A stretch of 64,000 nt of DNA from Delphinapterus leucas. Lineage: Eukaryota; Chordata; Mammalia; Artiodactyla; Monodontidae. Under the pieces are notes generated by a model that saw only the letters and a list, made by a program, of their open reading frames with translations, did not search any database and had not been told where the DNA came from. Location: assembly GCF_002288925.2 (NCBI RefSeq), contig NW_022098008.1, positions 666,149 through 730,148 on the forward strand. Direction: 5' to 3'. This document shows positions 37,574-48,860 of the stretch, in pieces (the first letter of the stretch is position 1; each line of letters starts with the position of its first letter). The translations under genes were made by a program, and so were the position numbers.

Positions 37574-37763
37574 CGTAGCGGCTCGGCTCGCGGCTGTAGT
37601 GCAAGATGGGCAGCGCGTCCATCCCCGGCGGCTCCGGGGAGGCTGCGGGGTCCGGGTCAGGCTCCCGGCAGGGGCTGGAGCTCCGGCTGCCGCCGCCCCC
37701 GGGTCTGGGCCCCGCGTCCCCCGCCCCGCCCGCCGCAGGGGTCACCACGAAGCGCTGGGACAT
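37574..37763 (-). CDS. SLC12A7: SLC12A7 (KCC4) distal alternative first coding exon
   Basis: Read on the minus strand, the ATG at 37763 lies in an ideal Kozak context (GCCACCATGT) and is the first ATG in its open frame. It encodes 63 residues plus one base: MSQRFVVTPAA, a Gly/Arg/Ser-rich stretch, an Asp/Pro-rich stretch, then ILHYSREPSRYG. The exon ends CGCTACG followed by GTAGGT, a donor in phase 1, the same phase as the proximal exon. The start closely resembles the KCC2b start (MSRRFTV) and the RFMVTP stretch of KCC3a. RFVV (residues 4-7) fits the RFx[V/I] motif that docks the kinases SPAK and OSR1. Strand, phase, CpG island and family resemblance all support a second KCC4 start. What I infer, not see, is splicing to exon 2. 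An alternative donor 4 bases later (TAG/GTGCGG) would shift phase and is less likely. Confidence 0.8.
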
Positions 37764-37822
37764 GGTGGCCCCAGCGCCAGCCCCAGCCTCCGGTCCGGGC
37801 GGGCGCGGCGAGGGCTGCGGGG

Positions 37823-37888
37823 ACGCGGGCGGGGCGGGGCGGGGCGGGGCGGGGGACGCGGGCGGGGCGGGGCGGGGCCGGGCGGGCG
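37823..37888. promoter_or_regulatory. 33-bp tandem of stacked GC boxes
   Basis: ACGCGGGCGGGGCGGGGC begins at 37823 and again at 37856, giving a 33-bp tandem pair. Each unit holds three or four overlapping GGGGCGGGG boxes of the Sp1/KLF type. The second unit degenerates to GGGCCGGGCGGGCG. G-quadruplex formation is also possible. Confidence 0.8.
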
Positions 37889-38055
37889 CCGCTGGAGGAG
37901 GCCGGATGCACCTGAGCCATCCGGGACCCGGGAATGAGCGGGGGCGGTGTGGGCCTTGGGGGCGCCGAGGGCCGGGCGGGGCAGCAGGGAGCGCGGCGGG
38001 GGGCGAGGGCACCAGGGAAAGCCGTCGGGCAGCGGGCGGAGGCAGTGCCCACCTT

Positions 38056-38655
38056 CGCCGAGGTCCCCTGCCCCCCGTGAGACACGGAAACCTGATCCGG
38101 GAGCCACAATGGTCCCTTCAGAAGAGCGCAGCCTCGGGGACTCCTTACAAGACCTTGGAGACCCCACCCCAGGCGCCAGGGCTCAGCGCGCCGGGGCCTG
38201 GTCTGGGGAGGGACAGGCCAGGGATGCTGGAGATCTGGCTTTGGTGTGGGAAGGTTGACCACCCCAGCGCCAAGCGGTGGCCCGGGGACCACTGAGGATG
38301 CCCACTGAAGGCCAGGACCAAAGATTCCAGGGGTGAGTGAGGGTGAAGGCCTCCCACGGGGAGGGTCCCGAGGGAGGGAGCCCTGGACATTTGGTGGGCA
38401 TTTCCACCCCCCACCTCTGGCCTCTTGCCCACCAGGGTCCAGCCATTCAGTCCCAGGAGGTCAGGCCGATGGCCTCCCTCAGAATTCTACCTGGTGGAAG
38501 CCCCCGGGAGGGCGGAGGTGGGGCTGGGGAACCAGGAAGGCCCCGGGCGGGAACCAGCCCTTCTGCACGCGGACGCCTGAAGGAGGCGCCAGGGGTGCTC
38601 CAGTTTGCTGTCCCTCCACGTCTCAGGTTAGTCTGCCACCACCTCATACTTACCT
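38056..38655. other. Upstream flank of the distal promoter
   Basis: No gene or repeat recognised in this 600 bp. Confidence 0.4.
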
Positions 38656-38925
38656 GGTAGCAATTCATTCATTCACTCATTCATTCATTCACTCATTCAC
38701 TCACTCATTCATTCAGTGAATGTGTATTGGTGCCTAGCAGTGCCGTAAGAAGGCAGGAATCCCTGCTTCTTTGAAGCCTGCATTCTAGAGGAGAGGCAGC
38801 CGTAAGAGCTCTGATTAAGAGGCAAACAACGAAGGGGTCTGGGGGATGAAATTTTAAATGGGGTGTCTGGGGTGGCACCAGGAGGAGGTGAGATTCAAGC
38901 AATGACTTGAAGGAGGTCGGTGGTC
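38656..38925 (+). repeat. (ATTC)n and an ancient interspersed repeat
   Basis: A tetranucleotide tract (ATTC with ACTC variants) spans about 38665-38716. It is followed by GAATGTGTATTGGTGCCTAG, CAGGAATCCCTGCTTC, AGCCTGCATTCTAGAGGAGA and, later, CAATGACTTGAAGGAGGT. That is the order of the common mammalian repeat beginning ATTTATTGAGCACCTAC and including CATTCTAGTGGGG. I am unsure of the family; L2-like is possible. Confidence 0.55.
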
Positions 38926-39465
38926 AGTTGTGTATGGCTTCTACTCACTCATCTCATGACCCATGATGGCTGCTCCTGGTCCAGTCATCACATTTGTATT
39001 CCAGCAATGGGGGGAGGAAACAGTGGAAGGGCAACTAGCACCCTCCCCAAGAGCATGACCCAGAAGTTGCACACAGCACCTTTGCTTAACCGTTATCTGG
39101 AATGTAGTCATGTGGCCACAGCTGCCCATTAGGAAGACTGGGACATGTGCCTGCCAATGTTTGGGGCTCTGCTAAGGAGGAAGGACGAGAGGTTAGGGTC
39201 AGCGGCACCTGGAGCACAGGAGGAGAGACAGAGGGCAGTGGACGGTGACACCTCCTTTCTTGCACCCATTCACATGGCAGCAGAGGGGATGACCAGGCCC
39301 CAAGCTCTCCCAACTGCAGGCACACCTGGCCTTGGGCACACCTTGGGCTCTTCTGGGTGCTCTGGAACCCTCCTGGCAGGAGGGGGGCCTCCACAGATCC
39401 CAGGATTTCCGCAATTCGCGGGGATGGCAGTCCTGCCCCTCCTCCACCCCGTTCTTCAATATTTT
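38926..39465. other. Unique intergenic DNA
   Basis: No gene or repeat recognised. Confidence 0.35.
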
Positions 39466-40035
39466 CTAGGCCATTTTTGCCCATTGATTTTTTCTTTTTC
39501 CCCCAACATGAATGTTTGAATCATGGTGGAAAGTTTTCCCCCAAGTACCTTCATGTTTTGGTTGAAAAATCAATCTAAAAATAAATTTGCTGAGAACTCT
39601 CTTTATGGTGTCTGACCTTTCTACCCAGGTTCTACACATCTTTCTCGTAAATTTAAGTCATATGTATTCACATTTTTTGTTGCTACTGTAATGGATCTTG
39701 CAACTCAGCTGAAATCTATTAATAAAAACAGAAACAAGACCAACATTATTGGCCGTTGTGTATTTATTTTGTAGCCTGTTGTCTCCCAGAGCTCTAAATT
39801 CTATTATTCACTTGTTTTTCTAGTTTCCTCTGTGGTTTTGCTGGGAATCTTTTTACCTGTAAAGAATGATAGCTTTGTCTTCTTTCGTTGCTTTTACCTC
39901 TTCTGTTTTCTTCCCCCCCTTTTGTCCTTGTTTTGGAATTTTCTAGAAATTGCAGGGAAATAAATAACATGCTTGCTAGAGCTCCTTGTCTGGTCAGAGC
40001 TGAAATGGCAACCACACTGGTGGTCATCCCTGGTC
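39466..40035 (-). mobile_element. Ancient L1 ORF2 fragment, antisense
   Basis: AT-rich, with TTTTTTGTTGCTACTGTAAT, TGTATTTATTTTGTAGCCTG, TAAATTCTATTATTCACTTG and GAGCTCCTTGTCTGGTCAG in the order expected for the complement of the L1 reverse-transcriptase region. It is highly diverged and noncoding. Confidence 0.6.
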
Positions 40036-40950
40036 ATCAGAAGCCCCCCGATCTGGGAAAGGACCACTGAGCTCCGCTCAGCCCTGAGACACCACCCCTA
40101 AGACCGGAGGCGTCCTGGACAGGCTGGACTGTGGAGGCCTGGAACGAAGATGCCTTCTCTTCCCTCTGTCCAGGGCGCATCAGGTGAGGGGCCCTCCCAG
40201 ACTCTGCCCGAGGACAGCCTGCGTCCCCAGACTTCCGTCCACGACGCCCAAAGTTGCTTGGTCCAGCCAGGCTCCCTCTCTGCCCACCCAGACCCTCAGG
40301 ACATGGCTGGGAATCCGGAAGACTCAGGCCATGCCGACCTCGGCTAGTGGACCTCAGGCGAACGGGCTCACTGCATCCCCCAGGTCCTCGGCACCACATG
40401 GGCAGGTCCTGCCTGTCCTGTGGCGTGGCTGGGACCTGACCCGTGGAAGCCCGCATGGCTCCAGATCCCGGCTCCACAGCAGCGAGAGAGGGGAGATGGA
40501 AAATATCTGTTTCTTCTTTAAAATGTTCAGAACAGAGAAATGCAGCCTGGTCTACGTAAGTTCTCCTGTGCATGGTGAGTGGAGAGGTGAAGGCTGGAGG
40601 GCAGAGTGACCGGGGTTGGAGCAACTGGCCATCACCCTGCCTGCCCCTCCTCCAGTGCGCGGCATCCTGCTGCCATTCTCATCACCTCTTCCTTTGCACA
40701 CTTTCCTTCTACCGTCTTGGTCCGAATACTCAGTTTAAGAAACCTGATGTGCATTGTGTCTTGGCAAATAAACAGAACATTGAAGACTAGAATTTTCCTC
40801 TGAAAATAGCTTTGGCCTCATTGCTGAGGTTGATCTTTTCTGAGCATCCTCTCAGTGTCACTGTTTTATACGTAAACGGTAATTATAATTTTAATCTCAT
40901 CAGCTAACAACCAGTTTATAGCCTAGAATTTTAAAAATTTGTTTTTTATG
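40036..40950. other. Intergenic DNA, partly AT-rich
   Basis: No gene recognised. The stretch 40680-40950 is AT-rich and may contain worn LINE sequence that I cannot assign. Confidence 0.35.
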
Positions 40951-41045
40951 TCTGTGTGTATTCATTGATTTACTAACTGAGGTCTAACGTATAGGCAGTA
41001 CGATTCACCATTTCCCGGCGGAGTTCCCCAGGTTCTGAGGAATGG
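40951..41045 (-). mobile_element. Short L1M antisense piece
   Basis: TTTACTAACTGAGGTCTAAC followed by GGCAGTACGATTCACCATTT is the complement of an L1M 3' UTR motif, similar to the start of the fragment at 13845. Confidence 0.45.
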
Positions 41046-43045
41046 GACCAGCAGGAAAATGGAAATGGAAAATTGCAAAGCAGGCATTAAAAGTGCCCAT
41101 CCTGGCCATAAAAGCATCTTAGGGAAGCACTTGTATGCACAGTCTAACTTCCAGAAGCCGGGCCTCCAGGCTGCCGTCATGGCAAAGCACAGGCTCTTTA
41201 GGGGGACCCAAAACGCACAGCTTCAGAGTGGTTTGTGTGCAGAAGATGGTGGGCAGCAGGCACGCCTGCGTGGGACTGTGTGTGTGTGTGTGGAGGGGCT
41301 CTGGACGTCCATGAGCGTCAGTGTGCCATCAGTCGTCCGAACAGGAGCCCCCTCTGCCCCTGCTGCTGGCCTGAGCCCCTGGCAGTCACTCCAGGGGCTC
41401 GGACTGCACAGACCCCTCTGATGGCAGTGGCTGTCCTGGGCTGTCCCGGAAGGCTGTGACCAGAGCAGAGGAACCGACAGCTCGGGTGACGGCAGGACTG
41501 TCTCTAGCAGGTGCAGACAGCCCAGGGCCCTCTGTCAGCCGCCCGAGGGAGGACTACCCCACTACACGCGTGTACGTGCACACGCACACACGCATATGCA
41601 CACACGCACACGTGCACACTCGGGGCGCCTCGGGGCTTCATTCCGTGGCCAGGGAGCTCCTCCAGGGTGGCTTAGGGAAGCCCACGGTCAGAGGCCTGAG
41701 CAACTACTCCAGGGGTCTGGGCTCCGCTACCTCACTCAGAAGGCCTTCTGCTGGGAGACTCTGCGGGCCTCATCAAAAACCTGGAGGCTGCACCGCACCC
41801 CAACCCCCGCTGTCAGCAGGTCCTGTGAGGACCTCAAGAAGGTGAGCGTCCCCAGGTAACATGTCCCCTACCCCACCCCAGGAGCAGGCTCCCGGGCAGA
41901 GAGAGTGGGGGTGTGGGCAGAGGAGGAAGAGACAGACACAGACACCGAGGAGGGAAACAGATGGAGATACAGAGAGGACAGAGAGAGGGAGAGAGAGACA
42001 GACGGGGAGGGGCGGGGCCTGCTGGCCCTCCTGCTGTCCCCTGAGCTGGGCGGGCCCTGAGTGACCCATGCCCTCCTAGCTTGTACAGCAAAGGGTGTGC
42101 TTGGGCCTTGGGACCCCTCTGGGCCCTCGTGGGTCTGACTTTCCTTCGGAGGTGAAGAGAGGACGGGGAAGGGGGGAGATGAGGTGAGGGGTGCACAGCG
42201 CCGTCGGGGGGGGATCGCCCCTCGGTGTCCGAGGCCAGCCCCCTGAGCCTCCCAGGCAGCGCGAGTCCGGGGTGTGGGAAGCCTTTAGCGTGGACCTGCA
42301 CCTGACCCCACAGGCAGCCGTGAGGGCAGACGGGGCCGGGGAGGCGGCTGGGGCCCAGGCCCTGCGTCCGGGTCTGTGACTGGGCTGAGCCCTGTGGTTG
42401 CAAGGCTGGGCTGGTCCACCTGTGGCGGCAGCAAGGAGGCCGCGCGGCCGGGGCTCTGTGCGTGGGTCAGGCACCCCTGCGGGGGCTGGGCTGTCGCAGG
42501 CAGCCCCCCGCAGCTCCTTACTGCAGCTCTTTACTGCAGGGGTCTGACCCTGCGGAGGCAGGCGGCTTGACCTGATGCCCGCCCCGCCCTGGCTCGGCCC
42601 GAGCCCCACACAGGTGGGTCCAACCCACCTGTGTCGTCGGAAACAAAACCCAGTCGTCAGAGGGCCTCACCTGCAAGTGACCCTTTTATTTAACAAGCCC
42701 AACCCCCTCCCTCCATGGACACAAGCCCAACGCTCCATGCTCTCTCACCCCCGGCTGAAGGCGGAGCTTCCCAGGGCTCAGAGCGGGCAGACCCACCTGT
42801 GTGGGACGCGGTCCTCCCGTGAGGGCGGGGAGAGGACGAGGCGCCCGGCCGTCCTGCTCTGCTGCTGGGTCCCCTGAAGTGGACGTTCTCTCTGCTCCTT
42901 GGCTGTCTTGCTATTGCGACCCTGCATGCTGGGGCCCAGACCTGGGGGGCGGGCAGCGAGGCCTCGGGCCCTCCCATCGCCCCGTCCCCACAGCAGCCCC
43001 TCAGTCCTGCCTTCCGAGCCCGGATCTGGGAGCCGCTCCTGTTGT
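41046..43045. other. Intergenic DNA with microsatellites
   Basis: No gene recognised. A (CA)n tract with CG steps lies at 41575-41625, a (GT)n tract at 41277-41291, and a GA/GACA-rich purine tract at 41925-42005. Confidence 0.4.
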
Positions 43046-43260
43046 CCTGAACGCTCAGGCAAGTTCACAAAGGAGTGAAGATTACATCATAACAGCCGTG
43101 CCAATAACATGTCAAGGTCGGTTCATCAAGTGTTATAAACTAACGGATGACGCTCCGAAATCCTGGTGGGGAGCTGCAGCCGTCTGTCCTTTCCAACAAA
43201 TTTGTCTGTAATCCTGAAACTGCTCTAAAAAATAAAGTCTGCAAGTTAAAAAAAATCAAG
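43046..43260 (+). mobile_element. L1M 3' terminus
   Basis: The end CTGTAATCCTGAAACTGCTC followed by TAAAAAATAAAGTCTGCAAG and an A run is the classic 3' terminus of old L1 copies in sense orientation. The 5' part is diverged, so the left edge is approximate. Confidence 0.65.
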
Positions 43261-43927
43261 TAAATGGGGCAGGCAGCGACCGCCAGGAGGGGCTGGGGGC
43301 ACAGGCGTGACATCCAGGCCTCACGTGCCAGGCCCTCCACCGGCCCAAGGCAGGGTCTCCCCATCCAGGACGGAGGCCCCTGCCAGGCGGGTCACGCGCA
43401 GCCCCCGTGTGAGCGGGAAGGCAGGCGCACGCTGGGCCCTGCTCCAGCCCGAGGCGCTCGTTCTGCAGCCCTGCGAGGGCCTGAGGGGGCGCGGCCTTCC
43501 TGGACCTGGCGGGGGCCCCAGCCCCGGACACTGGTAAGGGGCCGCGCAGTGCGGCTCCTGCAGGGGCACCCGCCTCCCTCCTCAGGCCTCAAGGGGACGC
43601 TCCCGTTTGCTCTGGACAGGACGCCAGGAGGCGCTCCTCCAGGGCTGCCTGGAGCTGCGGGCCGAGGCGCCCAGGCGCTCCAGGCAGAGGCAGGCGGCCA
43701 GTCCGGGCTGGGTCCCCCACTGTCCTGCCGCCTCCGTGGCCGGAGTGGCTGATCTCCATCCCGCTCCGTCACGGGCCCCCTGGGAGTTTTTGGAGGACGG
43801 CCCCTCATGGCGGGGGGCTTCCTGCCCCAGTGGTGCTGGGTTGGCCAGGCTGGCTTGTTCCCCGGTGTCACCATGACAGGGACATGCCCGGCCAGCCCGC
43901 TGGCCCTGGAGGAGGAGAGCCGGGGGC

Positions 43928-44088
43928 AGTTCTGGGCGCACCTGCAGCCTGGCGCCACGGCCAGGTGAGCCAGGGGATGGCGACGTGTGAGGGGAGGCGA
44001 CAGGCGTAGTTCTGGGCGCACCTGCACCCTGGCGCCACGGCCAGGTGAGCCAGCGGATGGCGACGCGTTGAGGGGAGGCGACAGGCGT
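43928..44088. repeat. 80/81-bp tandem duplication
   Basis: Unit 1 is 43928-44007 and unit 2 is 44008-44088; a third copy begins (AGTTCTGGGCG at 44089) and then diverges. The units differ by a few substitutions and one inserted base (GTGTGAGG against GCGTTGAGG). Each unit contains GGCGCCACGG and CCAGGTGAGCCAG. Confidence 0.9.
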
Positions 44089-44104
44089 AGTTCTGGGCGG
44101 CAGC

Positions 44105-44260
44105 TAAGGAGCTCGTGCGCTCTCAAAGCCTTGGCTTCCCGGCTTACGAGGTGGGGATAACAGTGGTGCCCTCCCCCCTCAGGGCTGGCTTGAGGGCGAG
44201 GTGACTTGGGTCCTGGGAATTAACTGCGCAGCTCAGCGAGCTTCCAGTGAACGGGGTCCT
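44105..44260 (+). mobile_element. MIR-like SINE fragment
   Basis: AAAGCCTTGGCTTCCCGGCT, GAGGTGGGGATAACAGTGGT and CAGGGCTGGCTTGAGGGCGA follow the order of the MIR 3' half (TGGGGATAATA, GGGTTGTTGTGAGGATTAA). Diverged. Confidence 0.5.
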
Positions 44261-45420
44261 CGGTCACCTGACAGGCCGCCAGGACCAGGTGAGACGGCAG
44301 ACCGCCTGGTGTGTCCTAACGCTGTAGAGAGTGTCATGTGACGCTTTGGGCTCAGAGCCGGGCTTTGCGTGTCCCAAGCTGTCGAGCATGCTGTTGTGAG
44401 GAAGACCCGCTCCCCCAAGGTGGATGCGTCACGGTCACTCCCTCACGTCTCCTGGGTTTGGTTTCAGATGGAGACAGGCTTCCTCTAGGGCTCCAGGCTG
44501 CGAGGGCCATGCCCACCTTGTCTGCAGGAGACGAAGCACAGGCCCACTGCTGCCTGCGATTCGGTGGAAGGCTGGGCCCCCCGTTAGCAGCTCTGAGACA
44601 TTTCATGGAGGGGGACGGGTTCAGGGTTGGGTGTGTTATGGAAATGGGGGACCTGCCGGCGGCAGGACACAAAGCCCCTACCTGGGGGGGCTTGGCGTCC
44701 CCAGCCCCAGGCAGGGGCATCTGCTGAGCAGCCCATCCAACCTCAGCACTCCCTTCCCCTCAGCGGGAGCACAGAGACCCACAGCGGTCACCCCCATCCC
44801 AGCCCTGGAGTCCGGGACGCTCCCCTGGGCCGCTTCCTGTCCCAGCTGCCCAGCCCAGCCCTCTGTGGCTGGCCATGAGGAGCCCAAGGGAGGGGTGCAG
44901 TGAGGGGGTTAGGGGTGAGGCTGGGGTGGGGGTGTGATGGAGGGTGCTGGGTGTGTGCTAGGCTCTGACACCAACTGGAAGTGACTCACGCTAAAGACTG
45001 AGGGGTTGACGGGGGCCTCAGGAGGGGTCAGGAAAGCCGCCCCCCCCCCCCGCCTCTGAAAGATGATTCCTGGCTGGAGGGTCCTCACTGTGCCAAGAAG
45101 GGGTGCCCCAGCCTTTCTGGGTAAGCAGAGGTGGACCCCTTACATGCAGGGCCACAGCAGGTGCCCCCCGGGGTCCGTATGGCAACCCACGGGGGAGTTG
45201 GTTTTCTTTTGGTTTCACCCTCCCGACTTTTAGAATGTCCTCCTTAGGCTCTGAACCATTCCAGTGCCCACTGGATGGCACCCGTCAGCCCACCACACCC
45301 CTCTTGGACGACGCAGCTGCCTGTGGCCCTTGGTTCTCCCCATAGACACTTCTGTATTACTTCCTGCTTTGCTCCGGCACCCAGGATGGTGTGCAGTGCC
45401 TCTGACATTCAGAAACTGAT
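44261..45420. other. Unique intergenic DNA
   Basis: No gene recognised. A run of 12 C lies at 45040-45051. Confidence 0.4.
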
Positions 45421-45424
45421 GTGG

Positions 45425-45625
45425 AATGGTGAGTGGATGGATAATGGATGGATGGAGGGCTGAGCGGGTGCAGGGATGCTGGATGCTGGGGTGAAGGGGT
45501 GGATGGATGATGGACGGGTGGATGGATGGATGACGGATGATGGATGATGGATGATGGATGGTGGATGGATGGAGGGATAGATGGTAGATGGATGGTGGGT
45601 GCAGGGATGATGGATGCAAGAATAA
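45425..45625. repeat. GGAT/GATGGATGATG tetranucleotide array
   Basis: Imperfect TGGA and TGATGGA units across about 190 bp, broken by a GGGCTGAGCGGGTGCAGGGATG-like spacer at 45458-45500. After it, GGCACTCAGTAAATGTTAA resembles the end of an ancient SINE. Confidence 0.85.
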
Positions 45626-48600
45626 ATGCCTGGAACTCCCCCTTAGAGTGCAATTGGCACTCAGTAAATGTTAATTTTCATTCTTCTTTTCTTCTGGAAA
45701 GTGTCAAAATGGCTGTTGTTTGCCCTGTTGACCCTCATGGCTGTTTGGCTTAAGTTCCACATCTCTGCCTTGAATCGCATGCCGAGGGAGGGTAGTGTAA
45801 CTGCCCTCGAGGAGTTTAGGTGAGAACAGGGAGGGAGAGAAGGGTAAGGAGCCGGGCGCACAGGAGGGGGACTGTGGCCCAGCTGTGCTTGGGGAGATGC
45901 CAGGGCTGGTCCAAGGGATGCTGGGCTGGCCCTGAGGCTGCTGGCGTTGTCACTGAGCGTGGCTTGATGGGAGCCCAATCCAGGGGCGGGGAGACCACAG
46001 AGCGGGGGCAGGTTGTGGCAGTGGGGGCAGCCTCTTTGCCCTCCGTCTCCACGGCCGTCCCCTCACGTCACTCTGCCCTGCTGGGGAAGCCCGGCTTTGC
46101 CCAGGTACCCGCCTCTCTGGAAGGACTCCAGCAGGTGCCGGGGCTCTGAGCCCATCTCTACAGCCCCACCCCCTTGCTTTTGCTGGTTTAGGTGATGAGG
46201 GTCTGGCCAGCGAGCTGTAGGGGTATGGTGGACCCCGTGCCTGGGTGTGGGGTCCGTCTGCTTGCTACTCTTCGACCAGTACAATGGGAGATGGCCCTGG
46301 TCCCTACCGGGGTTCATTCAGCCGCAGGGTCCAGTCAGCCTCAGCTGGGCCTGTCCTGGCTCTAGAATCAGTCTCGGGGGACCCCAGGTTCAGGGTGCTC
46401 AGAACCCCCCCTGGTGGACCTGTTTGGCCTCCCCCTCCAGAAACTGCAGTCCACCCCGGCCACACTGCTCCCAGGTCTCCGGGTCAGCCCTCAGCTCTGG
46501 GCCCCTCCCTGCAACAAGACCTGCCCCACTTTGGATGTGCAAACACGGAAACTTGGGCCACCTGACCCACCGCCTGGCCCAGCATGGTGACTGGATCCCT
46601 TGGGCTCCTCCAGCCCCTTGGTCCCTTGGGAGGTCAGGTTTCCTGGGCTGGGCCTCTCAGCCTGCTGGAGCGAGGGGGACCCGGGGTGACCCTGGCCCTG
46701 AGCCTCCCCAGGGCGCCTCCCATAGCCTGGGGGTCACGTGGTGCTTTGGAGCCTGTGATCCTCAAGCCTCAAGGGACTTCAGACGCCGGTGGCCCCGCCT
46801 CCCACGCTGGGCGGCCTGGGCGCTGCCCGCGGATGGACGCTCTGAGCCCGAGTGTTCCCACGCCGCGGCCAGCCTGCTCCTGGAGAAGGTCTGAGACAGA
46901 ACACAGCCGGTGCATTCAGCCTGCTTCTCACACCCATCCCTCTGTCCACTCATCAACCAGCCGTTCCAGCACGCAGCGCCTGCGGCGGGCGCTCCAGAGC
47001 CAGGCCTCCTGGGCTTAAATCCGCACTGGCCAGAGGCAGCGGGTGCCCAGCTTCCCCAACATTCTAGAGTGCCGGGTGGTAGCGAGGTTAAAGAACAACG
47101 CTTGTCATCCCATCAAGGGTCCCGGCACCGTGACTGCTGAGGTCAGCCGGAGCCTGCCACCGCGGGGTGCAGCCGGGCAGGAGGGGGCCGGGCAGTGCGC
47201 CTGAAGGACCACCCTACGGGGGCCAGGCCATTTCGGAGCCTCTCTGAGGCCTGCTGGTCATTAATTCACCATGGGTGCATTTTTTGGCGACATCATTGGT
47301 AGATAAATGACACTTTTGTGAATGCGGCTTTACGTTCGCTGATTTTTTTAAACTTAAGGGAATTAGGTCACATTTGAAACAGAAATAAGAACCAAAATCA
47401 TACTGTGTTCAAAATAGTTGGTCTTGTGTCATGTTCTGCCCCAATCTTTAAATTGTATCTGTTTGTCACCTCGAATCCATGTGGGAACAGAGAGGGCTAT
47501 AAAAGCCACCGGCCATTTCAAGTGTCCCAGGCCATCCCTGTGGACGTGGCATGGCAGCTGTAGACGCTCCCACTTGGCCGTGGATGGAGACCTCCGCTGG
47601 CCCCCTGGGACGTTTCTATGAGCTCGGGGGCCCTGGCGGGTAACTCTTTGGAAGCGACCTGAGCAGAATTGTTCTTTGAAATCTTCTTTCTTCTTTGAAG
47701 TCTTTGCTGAGCTGTGTGGGATGTTGACAAAAGCAGAGGATAAACGGTTGAAGGTAGAATGTTTCAATTTTAAAAGGCCTTTGAGAAGAGCCAGCTGACC
47801 TTCCAGGAGGGCTTCAGAGAGGAGAGGCGCCCAAGACAGAGTCAGCTGCATGGAGCTTTGAGGGAAAGCCACAGCCTCGGGGACAGAATGGCGGGCAGTC
47901 AGTGGGAGAGCAGAGTCTAAGCGGGCAGAGGAGGTGCCTGCAAGTAAACCCCAGTCTCCACGTGGCTTCACCAGCCAGTGGAGCCCAGACGCCCCACCCT
48001 GCGTCCTGGCCGGGGTCCTGGCCAGCCGACCTGGCACAGACCAGGTGGCTGGTGTGGTTCCCTTGGTCTCGTGGGGCAGGGTTCACGGTCGCGAGGTGGG
48101 GCCGCAGGTCTGCCGGACGGTGGTTCCTGGCTCTCAGGAGGGCTCACTCTCCAACAGGCGGCCAGGCAGCCCCGCCCGACGCCAGAGCCGCAGGAGAGGA
48201 GATCTGAGAGCTCTGGCCTGAGCCGTGCTGGGCCCCCAGGGTCCGTGGAAAGCCACTCAGGGACCTGGAGCGTGCACCCCAGCTCGAGTTCACCAGGCAG
48301 AGAGCTCCAGGGCCAGGGCCTCAAGTACGCGTGCTCTGTGCCCCAGGACGGGTCTGGCTTGGGCTCTGCCAGGATCTGCACAGGTTGGAGACCTGCAGGA
48401 CCCAAGGATCCGCATCCTTGTGTTACAAACAAGAAATTCCAGCCCCCCAGCAAAGGAACCTGCAACATCGGACGGAATCCAGGCCTCCCCCTCCGGAGCA
48501 CTGGGTGGAATTCAGACCCTCTGAGCAGACCGTGGGGAGCGGCAAGGGTAGGGGTGAGGTCACCACCCGCAGCCTGGGGAGGGGGGCCAGACACCACCAG

Positions 48601-48671
48601 CCGGGCGCCCCTGTGGGGTTACAGGGCTGTGAATAGAATAACCCGGAGCTGCAAATTATCCAGCCATCTCA
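45626..48671. other. Unique intergenic DNA
   Basis: No gene recognised. The block 47255-47520 is AT-richer than its surroundings and matches no repeat I know; it is noted as a possible conserved noncoding element. Confidence 0.35.
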
Positions 48672-48860
48672 CAGCTGTTATGGATTGAGCTGTGTCCCCC
48701 AAATTTGTATGCTGGATCCTAACCCCCAGCCCCTCAGAGCATGTGTTTGGAGAGACGGGGGCCTTTAAAGAGGAGACTGGGGTGAAATGAAGCCGGCGGG
48801 GACCTGTTCCAATACTGAAGAGGCCACCAGGATGAGACAGGCACAGAGGATGCCCATGTA
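48672..48860 (+). mobile_element. MaLR-like LTR fragment
   Basis: TTATGGATTGAGCTGTGTCC, TGGATCCTAACCCCCAGCCC, GTGTTTGGAGAGACGGGGGC and TTTAAAGAGGAGACTGGGGT give the first half of the same repeat class as at 54408. Later bases do not match. Confidence 0.65.

Larger units (their letters stand above)
37400..38055 (-). promoter_or_regulatory. SLC12A7: CpG island promoter of the distal SLC12A7 exon
   Basis: CpG is dense throughout, with the exon in the middle. GC boxes cluster at 37823-37888, 60-125 bases upstream of the ATG. No TATA box is seen. The layout suggests an independent promoter. Confidence 0.7.

Noticed and set aside
37569..37574. Second possible donor (TAG then GTGCGG) for the distal exon
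   Set aside because: Using it would add four bases and put the exon in phase 2, incompatible with the phase-1 junction of the proximal exon.
37764..38012. Upstream extension of the distal KCC4 exon in the same open frame
   Set aside because: No ATG occurs in that extension, it is Pro/Ala-rich GC-box DNA, and the KCC2-like start begins exactly at 37763.
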